Source: Parabacteroides goldsteinii
GTDB taxonomy: Bacteria > Bacteroidota > Bacteroidia > Bacteroidales > Tannerellaceae
DNA length: 64,000 nt
Assembly: GCF_015550595.1 (NCBI RefSeq)
Contig: NZ_JADNBB010000020.1
Span: 44,253-108,252 of the forward strand
Direction of reading: 5' to 3'
Shown here: piece after piece, positions 1 through 8,375 of the stretch
Position numbering within the stretch: the first letter of the stretch is position 1
How the letters are laid out: each line of letters starts with the position of its first letter
Made by a program: the position numbers and the translations under genes
The notes under the pieces: generated by a model
What the model was told of the DNA's origin: nothing
The model's database searches: none
The model's input: the letters and a program-made list of their open reading frames with translations, nothing else

Positions 1-121
1 GATATCGTACGGTTGCCACTTCTTTGAGGATGTTTATATATTTAGTTTTTAGTGTTTTATGAAACTGGCATGGATATTGAATGTTTCTAATCAGATATTG
101 GCAATTATAAAAGAAGTAACC

Positions 122-2509
122 ATGTTTAAACATTACATCAAAGTAGCCATCCGCCAGGTTAAACGGAGTTTTCTGTTTTCCTCCATCAACATATTGGGAT
201 TTGTGTTGGGGATGACAGCTGCTTTCCTTATCTACTTATGGATTGTGGATGAACTGACGTTTGAAGATTTCAATAAGAACGGTGATTCTATCTATCGGGT
301 GATCCGGGAAGAGCAAACCGCTAACGGGCAGGTACCTTCTACGGTCACTCCGCTTAGTGAAACGTTCCGGAAAGAATATCCGAAGGTGGAGAATGCGACC
401 TTTATAAAGTATGGTGGTAAATATGACATTCGTACAAAGGAGGTAGCTATAGATGTTAACTATGCATTTGTCGATACGACCTTCTTTGATGTATTCACTT
501 TCCCCGTTGTGGCAGGCGATCCGTCCCTGCTGAAGAAAGATCCGCAACAGATCGTGCTGTCGGAAGAGACAGCCGGGAAACTGTTCGGTAAAACATCGGC
601 TATAGGAAAAGAAATCGAGTGTAAATCGAGTAATAAATATTATAAGGTAGCAGCTGTCTTGAAAGTACCGCGCAAAAGCCATATCCAGTTTGAGGTATTA
701 GGTAGCTGGGATGCTTATAAATGGCCGGAAATAGAGAATGAAGTATGGAGCTTTTCTGAAAGAATGCACGTCTTTATTCAACTGAAGAAAGGGAATACAT
801 TGACGGATGCAGACCGGTTGGCCATGCGCGATCTCTGGATGAAGCATTCGCAATGGGGGAAACCCTTGGCGTTTCAGCCGTTGAAAGATATCCATCTGCA
901 CACATCTTTCAAGGAACCCAACGATGTATTCAACCACGGAAATATGCAACAGATTTACCTCTTTGCTGTGTTGGCTATCCTGATCGTCTTTATGGGAGCG
1001 TTTAACTTTATGACGTTGTCTACGGCTCGTGCATCCATGCGCTCAAAGGAGATCGGTGTCAGGAAGGTGACCGGGGCAAAAAAGAAAAAGCTGATTGTGC
1101 AGTTCCTGTCGGAAAGTCTGGTACAGGCTTTTATCTCGTTATTGCTGGCATTGGCACTGACGGAATTGCTGTTACCCTTTTTCAATATGTTTGTCGGAAA
1201 GGATATTACTTTGCAGTTCAATTGGCAGACTTTGTTGTTTGTATTGTTCGGTATTGTCGGTGTAGGTTGTCTGGCCGGGGCTTTCCCTGCTTTCTATATG
1301 TCGTCGTTCAGTCCGTTATTGGCTTTCAAAGGAGGGCAGGCAGCCGGTAAGAAGGGGACATTGATCAAGGGACTGGTTTGTGTACAGTTCGTGATCGCAA
1401 TAACCATGATCGTTTGTACGACTCTCATATTCAAGCAACTTCATTATCTGCAAAATGCCGATCTGGGGTTGGATAAAGAGCATCTGATCGAAGTGGATGT
1501 TGTGGACTGGCGCCGGGGAGCAGACGGGTTTAAACAGGAGATACTTAAAAATCCGTATGTAAAGAGCGTAGCGTTGGGCGTGGAGATCACAAACTATCTG
1601 CAAGGGTATGGCTTTGAACAAAGTATGTTCAGTTGGGAAGATGAGTACGGAAAAACGGACTCGGTGAAGATGGTCGGAATGGTCGGAGACAGCGACTTTA
1701 TCTCTGCTTTGGGACTGACTTTACTGAAAGGGGAAACTTTCGGAGCGAATCCCGACCATTACTGGGATGGTTCCTATGCAAAGGAATCGCCGATTGTTAT
1801 CAATGAAACGGCATGGAAGATACTGAAGGTCGAGAATCCGGTCGGCATGTTGCTGACGGGCGGGGGCATCGGTATCCGTAATTCCAGGGTCGTAGGTGTT
1901 GTGAAAGACTTTAACTTCCAGCCCTTGAGAGAAAAGATTAAACCTGCATTCTTCTATTATACGGTTCAGTTATTTAATTATATGTATATCCGTATCTCGG
2001 CAGATAACCAGACCGAGACGTTGAAGTTCCTGAAAGAGAAATATGAGGAAGCACGTCCGGATATGCTCTTCAACTACCGTTTCCTGACGGATGTATTGAG
2101 TGATAGTTATGCCCGTGAACGGCAGCAAAGCCAGATGTTCCTGATTTTTACGGTTCTGGCGATTATCGTTGCCATGATGGGAGTATTTGGATTGGTTGCC
2201 CTTTCTACGGTGCAGCGGACAAAAGAAATAGGTGTCCGCAAGGTGAATGGGGCGCATTCCGACCGGATCGTAAAGATGTTTTGCCGTGAATATATGATTT
2301 GGGTGGGTGTTGCTTTCGTGATCTCCTGTCCGCTAGCCTATCTGTTCATGTTGGAATGGTTGAGTAATTTTGCCTATCAGACTGCGATCAGTTGGTGGCT
2401 CTTTCCGTTGGCCGGCGGCATAATACTGCTGATAACCATATTGACAGTCATAGCCCAGACCTGGCGTGCCGCTTCCCGGAATCCGGTGGAATCGTTGAGA
2501 TATGAATAA
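122..2509 (+). CDS. FtsX/MacB-type ABC transporter permease
   Basis: Inner-membrane permease of the MacB/FtsX class, which works with a LolD/MacB-like ATPase to move or extract envelope substrates. The 795-residue product has one membrane segment near residues 20-42, a periplasmic MacB-type domain, three membrane segments around 275-395, a second periplasmic domain and three more segments around 680-790. The motif KEIGVRKV occurs at residues 309 and 701, after the first helix of each FtsX half, so the protein is an internal duplication, as is common in Bacteroidota. An in-frame ATG at 59 would add 21 residues of no clear character. The start at 122 gives MFKHYIKVAIRQ, the usual family N terminus. 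The cognate ATPase starts 27 bp downstream. The substrate cannot be told from sequence. Confidence 0.9.
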   Translation: MFKHYIKVAIRQVKRSFLFSSINILGFVLGMTAAFLIYLWIVDELTFEDFNKNGDSIYRVIREEQTANGQVPSTVTPLSETFRKEYPKVENATFIKYGGKYDIRTKEVAIDVNYAFVDTTFFDVFTFPVVAGDPSLLKKDPQQIVLSEETAGKLFGKTSAIGKEIECKSSNKYYKVAAVLKVPRKSHIQFEVLGSWDAYKWPEIENEVWSFSERMHVFIQLKKGNTLTDADRLAMRDLWMKHSQWGKPLAFQPLKDIHLHTSFKEPNDVFNHGNMQQIYLFAVLAILIVFMGAFNFMTLSTARASMRSKEIGVRKVTGAKKKKLIVQFLSESLVQAFISLLLALALTELLLPFFNMFVGKDITLQFNWQTLLFVLFGIVGVGCLAGAFPAFYMSSFSPLLAFKGGQAAGKKGTLIKGLVCVQFVIAITMIVCTTLIFKQLHYLQNADLGLDKEHLIEVDVVDWRRGADGFKQEILKNPYVKSVALGVEITNYLQGYGFEQSMFSWEDEYGKTDSVKMVGMVGDSDFISALGLTLLKGETFGANPDHYWDGSYAKESPIVINETAWKILKVENPVGMLLTGGGIGIRNSRVVGVVKDFNFQPLREKIKPAFFYYTVQLFNYMYIRISADNQTETLKFLKEKYEEARPDMLFNYRFLTDVLSDSYARERQQSQMFLIFTVLAIIVAMMGVFGLVALSTVQRTKEIGVRKVNGAHSDRIVKMFCREYMIWVGVAFVISCPLAYLFMLEWLSNFAYQTAISWWLFPLAGGIILLITILTVIAQTWRAASRNPVESLRYE

Positions 2510-2536
2510 AACAATAAGAATAATAATCAGAAGATC

Positions 2537-3211
2537 ATGATAAAAGCAGTAAATTTAACGAAAGTATTTCGTACGGAAAGTGTTGAGACAACGGCCCTTA
2601 ACGGCATCAACCTGGAAATAAACCAAGGGGAGTTCCTGGCTATTATGGGACCTTCCGGTTGTGGTAAATCTACCTTATTGAATCTGTTGGGCTTATTAGA
2701 CAATCCTACTTCCGGCGAATTATGGTTTATGGGAGAGGAAGTTTCCGGCTATACGGAAAACAACCGTACCGACCTGCGGAATGGTAACCTGGGATTTGTC
2801 TTCCAAAGCTTCAACCTGATAGACGAACTGACCGTGTTTGAAAATGTGGAGCTACCCTTGTTGTATGCCGGAGTTTCGACAAAAGAACGGGTAACGCGGG
2901 TAAACGCTGCACTCGACCGGATGCAGATAGCCCATCGCTCGGAACATTATCCGCAGCAGCTCTCCGGCGGTCAGCAGCAACGTGTAGCTATTGCCCGTGC
3001 CATCGTTACGAATCCCAAGGTCATCCTTGCGGACGAACCGACCGGAAACCTGGACTCTGTAAACGGCAGTGAGGTGATGAATCTTCTTCTCGAATTGAAC
3101 AAAGAAGGGTCGACCGTCGTTATGGTAACCCATTCGGAAGAAAATGCCCGGATGGCAGGACGGCTGATCCGTATGATGGACGGAAATATCCTGACGGAAA
3201 GCCATAAATAA
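2537..3211 (+). CDS. ABC transporter ATP-binding protein, LolD/MacB-like
   Basis: Cytoplasmic ATPase partner of the upstream permease. The 224-residue protein is a single nucleotide-binding domain with Walker A GPSGCGKST (about residues 39-47), Q-loop FVFQSFNL, signature LSGGQQQRVAIARA, Walker B VILADEPTGNLD and H-loop MVTHSEE. It belongs to the MacB/LolD/FtsE-like subfamily, judged by the LADEPTGNLD motif and by its permease neighbour. It follows the permease by 27 bp and is presumably cotranscribed. No periplasmic adaptor protein is visible in the window, though one could lie further upstream. Confidence 0.93.
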   Translation: MIKAVNLTKVFRTESVETTALNGINLEINQGEFLAIMGPSGCGKSTLLNLLGLLDNPTSGELWFMGEEVSGYTENNRTDLRNGNLGFVFQSFNLIDELTVFENVELPLLYAGVSTKERVTRVNAALDRMQIAHRSEHYPQQLSGGQQQRVAIARAIVTNPKVILADEPTGNLDSVNGSEVMNLLLELNKEGSTVVMVTHSEENARMAGRLIRMMDGNILTESHK

Positions 3212-3331
3212 TGAACCCGCTTTGAAGCCCGTATGAATCCGAAAACCAGAGCCGGGTTCATACGGTAAGAACCGATAATCAATGAGCAAAACCCTGTTAT
3301 GAATGCGTGAAACCTAAAACGTAAAACAATG

Positions 3332-3362
3332 TTTGTGCTTCGCTGAAAATGTTGTACCTTTG
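3332..3362 (+). promoter_or_regulatory. Promoter for hpt operon
   Basis: TTTG at 3332-3335 and TACCTTTG at 3355-3362, separated by 19 bp, match the Bacteroidota primary sigma consensus (TTTG, 19-21 bp, TAnnTTTG). The hpt start codon lies 23 bp downstream. Confidence 0.75.
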
Positions 3363-3385
3363 CTCCCTCGAAAAATAAACGGCAT

Positions 3386-3922
3386 ATGGATAAGATCCGA
3401 TTAAAAGATAAAGAATTCGAACTGTTTATCCCGGAGAAGGAGATCAATGAGGCCATTGCGATGATGGCTGAACAGATTAAAGCAGATGTGGGGGATAGCA
3501 ATCCTCTGTTTGTAGGCGTATTGAACGGAGCGTTTATGTTTACCGCCGAACTGATGAGGCAGATGGATACGCACTATGAAATTACATTTGCCCGTTACTC
3601 TTCTTATCGGGGACTCAATACCACCGGAGTTGTTCGCGAGATCATGCCGGTGCAGGCCGATGTGAGGGGACGTACCCTGATCCTCCTGGAAGATATTATC
3701 GATACCGGCTATACCATGCAGTTTGTGATGGATAAGTTACGGAATCACGGCGCTGCCGATGTAAAGCTGGCAACCATGTTGTTTAAACCGGATTCCCTGA
3801 AATGTGATTTGAAACCCGACTATGTCGGCCTGCAGATTCCCAGTGATTTTATCGTAGGTTACGGCCTGGATTATGACGAGATGGGACGTGCTTACCGGGA
3901 TATATATAAAGTGATAGGTTAA
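3386..3922 (+). CDS. hpt: Hypoxanthine phosphoribosyltransferase
   Basis: Purine salvage enzyme that makes IMP or GMP from hypoxanthine or guanine and PRPP in the cytoplasm. The 178-residue length is normal. The PRPP-binding loop ILLEDIIDTGYTM lies near residues 98-111, and the preceding acidic pair with DTGYT is the family signature. The N-terminal half contains the GVLNGAFMFTAEL segment typical of bacterial Hpt. A canonical promoter lies just upstream, and adk follows 35 bp later. The two genes form a purine nucleotide pair at the head of a probable operon with obgE and pgeF. Confidence 0.93.
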   Translation: MDKIRLKDKEFELFIPEKEINEAIAMMAEQIKADVGDSNPLFVGVLNGAFMFTAELMRQMDTHYEITFARYSSYRGLNTTGVVREIMPVQADVRGRTLILLEDIIDTGYTMQFVMDKLRNHGAADVKLATMLFKPDSLKCDLKPDYVGLQIPSDFIVGYGLDYDEMGRAYRDIYKVIG

Positions 3923-3957
3923 AAGGATATACATTTATATAAATAAGAAACAATATT

Positions 3958-4530
3958 ATGTTGAACGTTGTTATTTTTGGAGCTCCGGGTTCAGGAAAAG
4001 GAACACAGAGCGAGTTGATTATTAAAGAATATGGTTTGGATCACATTTCAACAGGTGATGTGTTGCGTGCTGAAATGAAAGGTGAAACCGAACTTGGTAA
4101 GATCGCAAAAGATTATATCGAAAAAGGTCAACTTGTACCGGATGAACTGATCGTCGATATGCTGGCGAAAGTATTAGACAGCAAAGTTGGTTCTAAGGGT
4201 GTTATTTTCGATGGTTTCCCCCGTACTATTCCGCAGGCAAAAGCATTGAAAGAAATGTTGAACAAACGTGGTACTGATGTATCTGTGATGTTGAACCTGC
4301 AGGTAGAAGAAGAAGAACTGATCAACCGTCTGTTGGAACGCGGTAAAGTATCCGGACGTTCTGACGACAACTTGGAGACAATTAAATCCAGACTGGATGT
4401 ATACCACAATCAGACAGCTCCTTTGGCTGACTACTATGTAGGCGAAGGCAAGCACGTGGCTATTCACGGTATGGGTACAGTCGAAGAAATCTTCGGACGT
4501 ATTAAAGAAGCAGTAAATAAAGTAAAATAA
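3958..4530 (+). CDS. adk: Adenylate kinase
   Basis: Converts ATP and AMP into two ADP. The 190-residue protein has the P-loop GAPGSGKGTQ at residues 8-17, the AMP-binding motif DGFPRT and a short LID (ERGKVSGRSDDN, about 125-137) without the zinc-binding cysteines of long-LID enzymes. This short form is usual in Bacteroidota. It lies between hpt and obgE with gaps of 35 and 14 bp, so the three are likely one transcription unit. Confidence 0.96.
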   Translation: MLNVVIFGAPGSGKGTQSELIIKEYGLDHISTGDVLRAEMKGETELGKIAKDYIEKGQLVPDELIVDMLAKVLDSKVGSKGVIFDGFPRTIPQAKALKEMLNKRGTDVSVMLNLQVEEEELINRLLERGKVSGRSDDNLETIKSRLDVYHNQTAPLADYYVGEGKHVAIHGMGTVEEIFGRIKEAVNKVK

Positions 4531-4544
4531 GAAAGAAATAAAAA

Positions 4545-5702
4545 ATGGCTGAATCAAACTTTGTAGATTACGTAAAGATCTATTGCCGCTCGGGGAAGGG
4601 CGGAAGAGGGTCTTCTCACTTTCGTCGTGAGAAATATATTCCGAAAGGAGGCCCCGACGGAGGCGACGGAGGGCGAGGAGGCCATGTGTATCTTCGCGGT
4701 AACCGGAATTACTGGACGCTCCTCCACCTGAAGTTCGAACGTCATATTATGGCGACAAGCGGTGAAGGCGGCGGTGCCAAACGTAGTTTTGGTAAAGACG
4801 GTGAAGACCGTGTGATTGAAGTGCCTTGTGGAACTGTTGTATACGATGCTGAAACAGGTGAATACATCTGCGACGTAACAGAAGACGGTCAGGAAGTCAT
4901 GCTGCTGAAAGGCGGACGTGGCGGACAGGGTAACTGGCATTTCAAAACATCAACCAATCAGGCTCCCCGTTATGCTCAACCGGGCGAACCGGCTCAGGAA
5001 CGCAAAGTGATCCTGCAATTGAAGCTGCTTGCCGACGTTGGTCTGGTAGGTTTCCCGAATGCAGGAAAGTCGACTTTGTTGTCTGTCGTATCGGCAGCCA
5101 AACCGAAGATCGCAAACTATCCGTTTACGACACTCGAACCGAACCTGGGTATCGTTAGCTATCGTGACCACCGCTCATTTGTGATGGCCGATATTCCCGG
5201 TATTATCGAAGGAGCCAGTGAAGGCAAAGGACTCGGACTTCGCTTTCTTCGTCATATCGAGCGTAACTCGTTACTTCTTTTTATGATCCCGGCAGACTCT
5301 GACGATATAAAGAAAGAGTATGAGATCCTTCATAACGAACTGGTTAAATACAATCCGGAATTGCTGACTAAAAGTCGTGTATTAGCTATTACTAAAAGTG
5401 ATATGCTGGACAACGAGTTGATGGAAGCACTGGAACAGGAATTACCGGAAGGTGTTCCGCATGTGTTTATCTCTTCGATCACCCAACAGGGCATTACCGA
5501 ACTGAAAGACTTACTCTGGAAGGAACTGAACAAGGAAACCTTCCATGAAGTCGAACGTATCGTTCATAAAGATATCGATGTAAGTTCGATACCGTTTGAC
5601 GATGACGACGATGATTACGTATTTCCTGTTGAAGAGGATGATCCGGATGAAGAATATGAAGAGTACGAATGGGATGACGACGATGAAGAAACTGAAAAGT
5701 AA
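4545..5702 (+). CDS. obgE: GTPase Obg (CgtA)
   Basis: Essential GTPase that associates with the 50S subunit and takes part in ribosome assembly and stress control. The 385-residue protein has the glycine-rich Obg fold (residues 1 to about 158), then a G domain with GFPNAGKST at 169-177, G3 DIPG near 215 and TKSD near 282. The last ~40 residues are extremely acidic (runs of D and E), ending DDDDEETEK. That acidic tail is also where the next gene begins: the 3' end of obgE overlaps the predicted pgeF start by 20 bp in another frame. Confidence 0.96.
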   Translation: MAESNFVDYVKIYCRSGKGGRGSSHFRREKYIPKGGPDGGDGGRGGHVYLRGNRNYWTLLHLKFERHIMATSGEGGGAKRSFGKDGEDRVIEVPCGTVVYDAETGEYICDVTEDGQEVMLLKGGRGGQGNWHFKTSTNQAPRYAQPGEPAQERKVILQLKLLADVGLVGFPNAGKSTLLSVVSAAKPKIANYPFTTLEPNLGIVSYRDHRSFVMADIPGIIEGASEGKGLGLRFLRHIERNSLLLFMIPADSDDIKKEYEILHNELVKYNPELLTKSRVLAITKSDMLDNELMEALEQELPEGVPHVFISSITQQGITELKDLLWKELNKETFHEVERIVHKDIDVSSIPFDDDDDDYVFPVEEDDPDEEYEEYEWDDDDEETEK

Positions 5703-6498
5703 TAAAGTTGAAATGTTGCAATTCTCCGGATTAAGCGGAGAATGCAACATTTCTCATTTTATAACGACCCGTCACGGCGGAGTGAGCGAGGACAACTATG
5801 CCTCTATGAATCCGGGTGAGTATAGTGGCGACGATCCTGAGTTCGTCCGGATGAACCGACAACTTCTCTCGGATGCAATCGGAATTTCTCCCGAAAGGAT
5901 TTTTGTCCCTTTCCAGGTACATGAAGCGGAGATCGGTTGTATTAATGCCGATTTTCTTTCGTTGACTACCGCTCGGCAGAAAGAAGAAATGAACGGGAAA
6001 GATGCTCTGGTCACTGATATGCCCGGAATATGTATCGCTGTTTCAACGGCCGATTGTGTCCCTGTTCTGGTGTATGCTCCTAATAAGAATGTGGTAGCTG
6101 CTATTCATGCCGGATGGCGTGGTACTGTAAAGCAGGTCGTGGCTAAGACAATCGGATATATGGTTGCTCATTACGGTTGTGAACCTTCATGTATGTTGGC
6201 CGGTATTGCCCCGTCGATCTGTAAGGATTCTTTTGAGGTAGGAGACGAGGTGGTGGATGCGTTCCAGGCAACCGGAGTCGATATGAACCGTATTATGGAA
6301 CGGAATATTCGGACAGGCAAGGCACATATCGATCTTTGGGAAGCAAACCGGATTCAGTTGCTTCAATCCGGTTTACGACCGGAACATATAGAAATATCCG
6401 GAATCTGCACATTCCGGTACCACAATGACTTTTTCTCTGCCCGCCGGTTGGGTATCAAAAGCGGACGTATCCTGTCCGGAATAATGATTAAAGACTAA
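5683..6498 (+). CDS. pgeF: Peptidoglycan editing factor PgeF (YfiH, laccase-domain)
   Basis: Member of the YfiH/DUF152 multicopper-oxidase-like family. Homologues remove wrongly incorporated residues from peptidoglycan precursors, and some act as purine nucleoside phosphorylases. Family motifs seen are [27 protein letters not shown] and [14 protein letters not shown], with the His and Cys residues expected for metal binding. The ATG at 5683 ([14 protein letters not shown]) is preferred because family members have about ten residues before the conserved MLxF segment. This overlaps obgE by 20 bp and suggests translational coupling. The alternative start is 5713. An ATG at 5596 would translate the obgE acidic-tail DNA in another frame into Met/Thr-rich sequence and is unlikely. 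Confidence 0.85.
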   Translation: MKKLKSNKVEMLQFSGLSGECNISHFITTRHGGVSEDNYASMNPGEYSGDDPEFVRMNRQLLSDAIGISPERIFVPFQVHEAEIGCINADFLSLTTARQKEEMNGKDALVTDMPGICIAVSTADCVPVLVYAPNKNVVAAIHAGWRGTVKQVVAKTIGYMVAHYGCEPSCMLAGIAPSICKDSFEVGDEVVDAFQATGVDMNRIMERNIRTGKAHIDLWEANRIQLLQSGLRPEHIEISGICTFRYHNDFFSARRLGIKSGRILSGIMIKD

Positions 6499-6505
6499 CA
6501 GTATT

Positions 6506-7195
6506 ATGATACATGTTTCCATCTTGGAAGAAATAATAAAAGCCTGCCCGGATCTGCATGTGGCAGTTGTGGCTTGCGACGTAAAAAATACAATATCTGA
6601 CGAACAGTTATGGAAGGAGATCGCTGAAGTGGAAAATAAGATACGTATGTCCGGAAAGCTGGAGGATATAAATAAATTCCCTCCCATACAAGCTACCCGG
6701 CAAGCTTATAAGCGTCTGGGGAAAGATCCGAACCGTTACCGCCCTTCCGCAGAGGCACTTCGTAGGCGTATATTCCGGAACCTGCCTTTATATAAGATCG
6801 ATACATTAGTCGATATAATCAATCTGTTGTCTATCCAAAGCGGTTATTCTATCGGAGGATTTGATGCGGCAAAGATAGACGGCGACCTGGTGTTAGGCGT
6901 AGGCAAAGAAGGAGAGATTTACCACGGGATAGGTCGTGGCGAACTGAATATTGCCGGGCTTCCTGTCTACCGCGATAATCGGGGAGGCGTTGGAACGCCG
7001 ACCAGCGACGAAGAACGAACCAAGATCGACATGGATACAAGAAAGCTGTTAATGATTATAAACGGCTACTCGGGAAAGGAGGGCTTGCAGGAGGCTGTTG
7101 CTTATGGGGTATCTCTTTTAACCCGATATGTATCAACAACTAATTTGGAAATAGAGTTAATTGCGCCTGAAAGTAGAGTTAAATTATTGTTATAA
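6506..7195 (+). CDS. B3/B4 tRNA-binding domain protein
   Basis: The 229-residue protein is a free-standing copy of the B3/B4 domain, the module that performs tRNA editing in the beta subunit of phenylalanyl-tRNA synthetase. Visible segments are RQAYKRLGKDPNRYRPSAEAL and GYSIGGFDAAKIDGDLVLGVG, typical of this family. There is no aminoacylation domain. It starts 7 bp after pgeF and closes the hpt-adk-obgE-pgeF cluster. Likely roles are deacylation of a misacylated tRNA or simple RNA binding. The family assignment is confident; the activity is inference. Confidence 0.8.
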   Translation: MIHVSILEEIIKACPDLHVAVVACDVKNTISDEQLWKEIAEVENKIRMSGKLEDINKFPPIQATRQAYKRLGKDPNRYRPSAEALRRRIFRNLPLYKIDTLVDIINLLSIQSGYSIGGFDAAKIDGDLVLGVGKEGEIYHGIGRGELNIAGLPVYRDNRGGVGTPTSDEERTKIDMDTRKLLMIINGYSGKEGLQEAVAYGVSLLTRYVSTTNLEIELIAPESRVKLLL

Positions 7196-7260
7196 ACGTG
7201 TTAATTATGTTTACAAACCTCAAAAGTGGCCGGTTTTATGCTAAAAAACATCTATTTCCT

Positions 7261-7290
7261 TTTGTAGTAACCGATTAATCTATAAATTTG
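7261..7290 (+). promoter_or_regulatory. Promoter for DUF2582 gene
   Basis: TTTG at 7261-7264 and TAAATTTG at 7283-7290 with an 18-bp spacer, 33 bp before the start codon. The spacer is one base shorter than the usual 19-21. Confidence 0.5.
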
Positions 7291-7323
7291 CTCCCGTTAA
7301 CGAATTAACAAAACGAAAAGAAA

Positions 7324-7524
7324 ATGATCGAATTGATTGGAACAAACGCCGGCCTCGTTTGGACAGTATTGAACGAAGGCGGAAAAATGAGTGTTAAGGC
7401 AGTAAAGAAAGCAACTAAGATCAAAGCAGAAAAAGACATGTATGCTGCGTTTGGTTGGTTAGCTAAAGAAGGCAAACTTGCTTTCGAAGAGATTGAAGGT
7501 GAATTATTTGTTGCGCTGATCTAA
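7324..7524 (+). CDS. Winged-helix protein, DUF2582 family
   Basis: Small 66-residue protein beginning MIELIGTNAGLVWTVLNE. It has the helix-rich pattern of a winged helix-turn-helix fold and matches the Bacteroidota DUF2582 family (established family, function unknown). The helices around residues 20-50 are rich in lysine, which fits nucleic acid binding. It is monocistronic, with a promoter at 7261-7290 and a terminator at 7545-7585. Members of this family are often well expressed. No target can be inferred. Confidence 0.8.
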   Translation: MIELIGTNAGLVWTVLNEGGKMSVKAVKKATKIKAEKDMYAAFGWLAKEGKLAFEEIEGELFVALI

Positions 7525-7544
7525 TCACGTAACCGATACTAGGT

Positions 7545-7585
7545 AAAGGAGGGCTGTTCGGATGATATTTGGACGGCCTTTTGTG
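7545..7585 (+). terminator. Intrinsic terminator after DUF2582 gene
   Basis: GGCTGTTC (7552-7559) pairs, with G-U wobble, with GGACGGCC (7571-7578) and is followed by TTTTGTGTG. Confidence 0.65.
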
Positions 7586-7622
7586 TGTCCTGACGTTTTC
7601 GGTTCAAAAAAACGGACTGACT

Positions 7623-7654
7623 GTTGCTTTATTCAATTCTAAATTTTACTTTTG
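7623..7654 (+). promoter_or_regulatory. Promoter for coiled-coil gene and zapA
   Basis: GTTG at 7623-7626 and TACTTTTG at 7647-7654 with a 20-bp spacer. The -7 element covers the ATG at 7652, so that codon lies upstream of any transcript. This decides the start at 7673. Confidence 0.7.
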
Positions 7655-7672
7655 TGTAGAATTTGGTGTGAA

Positions 7673-7966
7673 ATGACCGAAGATCAAAAGAGATTGTTGG
7701 CAGTATTTGAGGTAAGAGTTCGTGATTTGATGGAATTATGTAATAAGCAAAACCATAAGATTGACGAGCTCACGACTACTTTGTTTCAAAAAGAAGCGGA
7801 GTTGAAGCTGGCAAAGAATACGATTGAAGAGTTGAATACCAAGTGCGATAAGTTGCTGACGGCAAGAGTAGTTTCTGTAAACGAAGGAGAAATGAAAAGT
7901 GCGCGGATGCGATTATCGAAGTTAGTGCGGGAAGTAGACAAGTGCATTGCATTATTAAATGAATAG
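7673..7966 (+). CDS. Coiled-coil protein upstream of zapA
   Basis: 97-residue acidic/basic protein predicted to be almost entirely helical. Heptad-like leucines and isoleucines run through LMELCNKQNHKIDELTTTLFQKEAELKLAKNTIEEL, followed by a second helix near residues 75-97. I do not recognise a named family. The start at 7673 (MTEDQKRLLAVFEV) is chosen because the promoter -7 box covers the upstream ATG at 7652. It ends 5 bp before zapA, so the two are surely cotranscribed. By size, coiled-coil character and partner it could play a ZapB-like role in Z-ring bundling, but that is inference from context only. Confidence 0.8.
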   Translation: MTEDQKRLLAVFEVRVRDLMELCNKQNHKIDELTTTLFQKEAELKLAKNTIEELNTKCDKLLTARVVSVNEGEMKSARMRLSKLVREVDKCIALLNE

Positions 7967-7971
7967 AAGCG

Positions 7972-8268
7972 ATGGACGATAAATTTCTTATACATTTAGA
8001 AATAGCCGAAAAGAGTTACGGCCTTTGGATCGATCGAAAGGATGAGAAACTTGCGCGGGATGCCGCCAAGCAGATTCGTAATAAGATCAACCAGTATCGG
8101 CAAAATTTTGCTCAATCCGATGTGGATGTAAAAGATTTGTTAGCCATGGTAGCTTTTCAGTTGTCTATGAATAATTTGCAATTGGAAGATAAAAACGATA
8201 CAAGTCCTATTACAGATAAGATACAGGAACTCACGGGTGAGTTGGAACAGTATTTGAAGGATAAGTAA
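7972..8268 (+). CDS. zapA: Cell division protein ZapA
   Basis: 98-residue ZapA-type protein that binds FtsZ and promotes lateral bundling of protofilaments at mid-cell. The N-terminal beta-rich part (FLIHLEIAEKSYGLWIDRKDE) and the helix after DVKDLLAMVAFQLS are typical of the family, as is the long C-terminal coiled coil. It is the second gene of a two-gene unit with a small coiled-coil protein and is followed by a strong terminator at 8297-8340. Confidence 0.88.
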   Translation: MDDKFLIHLEIAEKSYGLWIDRKDEKLARDAAKQIRNKINQYRQNFAQSDVDVKDLLAMVAFQLSMNNLQLEDKNDTSPITDKIQELTGELEQYLKDK

Positions 8269-8296
8269 TTCTATTATAATTGTAAGAAGAGTTTCC

Positions 8297-8340
8297 GCAC
8301 TGCTCTGCACGGTTTATCGTGTATTGTAGTGCTTTTTTTG
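8297..8340 (+). terminator. Intrinsic terminator after zapA
   Basis: GCACT at 8297-8301 pairs with AGTGC at 8328-8332, with an inner GCACG/CGTGT stem, and TTTTTTT follows directly. Confidence 0.8.
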
Positions 8341-8375
8341 TTTTTATATATAAATGAATTTAAACTATAAGTAAA

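Noticed and set aside
1..121. Possible C-terminal tail of a gene upstream (frame 1 reads DIVRLPLL then stop at 25-27)
   Set aside because: Eight residues in one of three plausible frames are too few. Another permease would fit the context, but nothing shows it.
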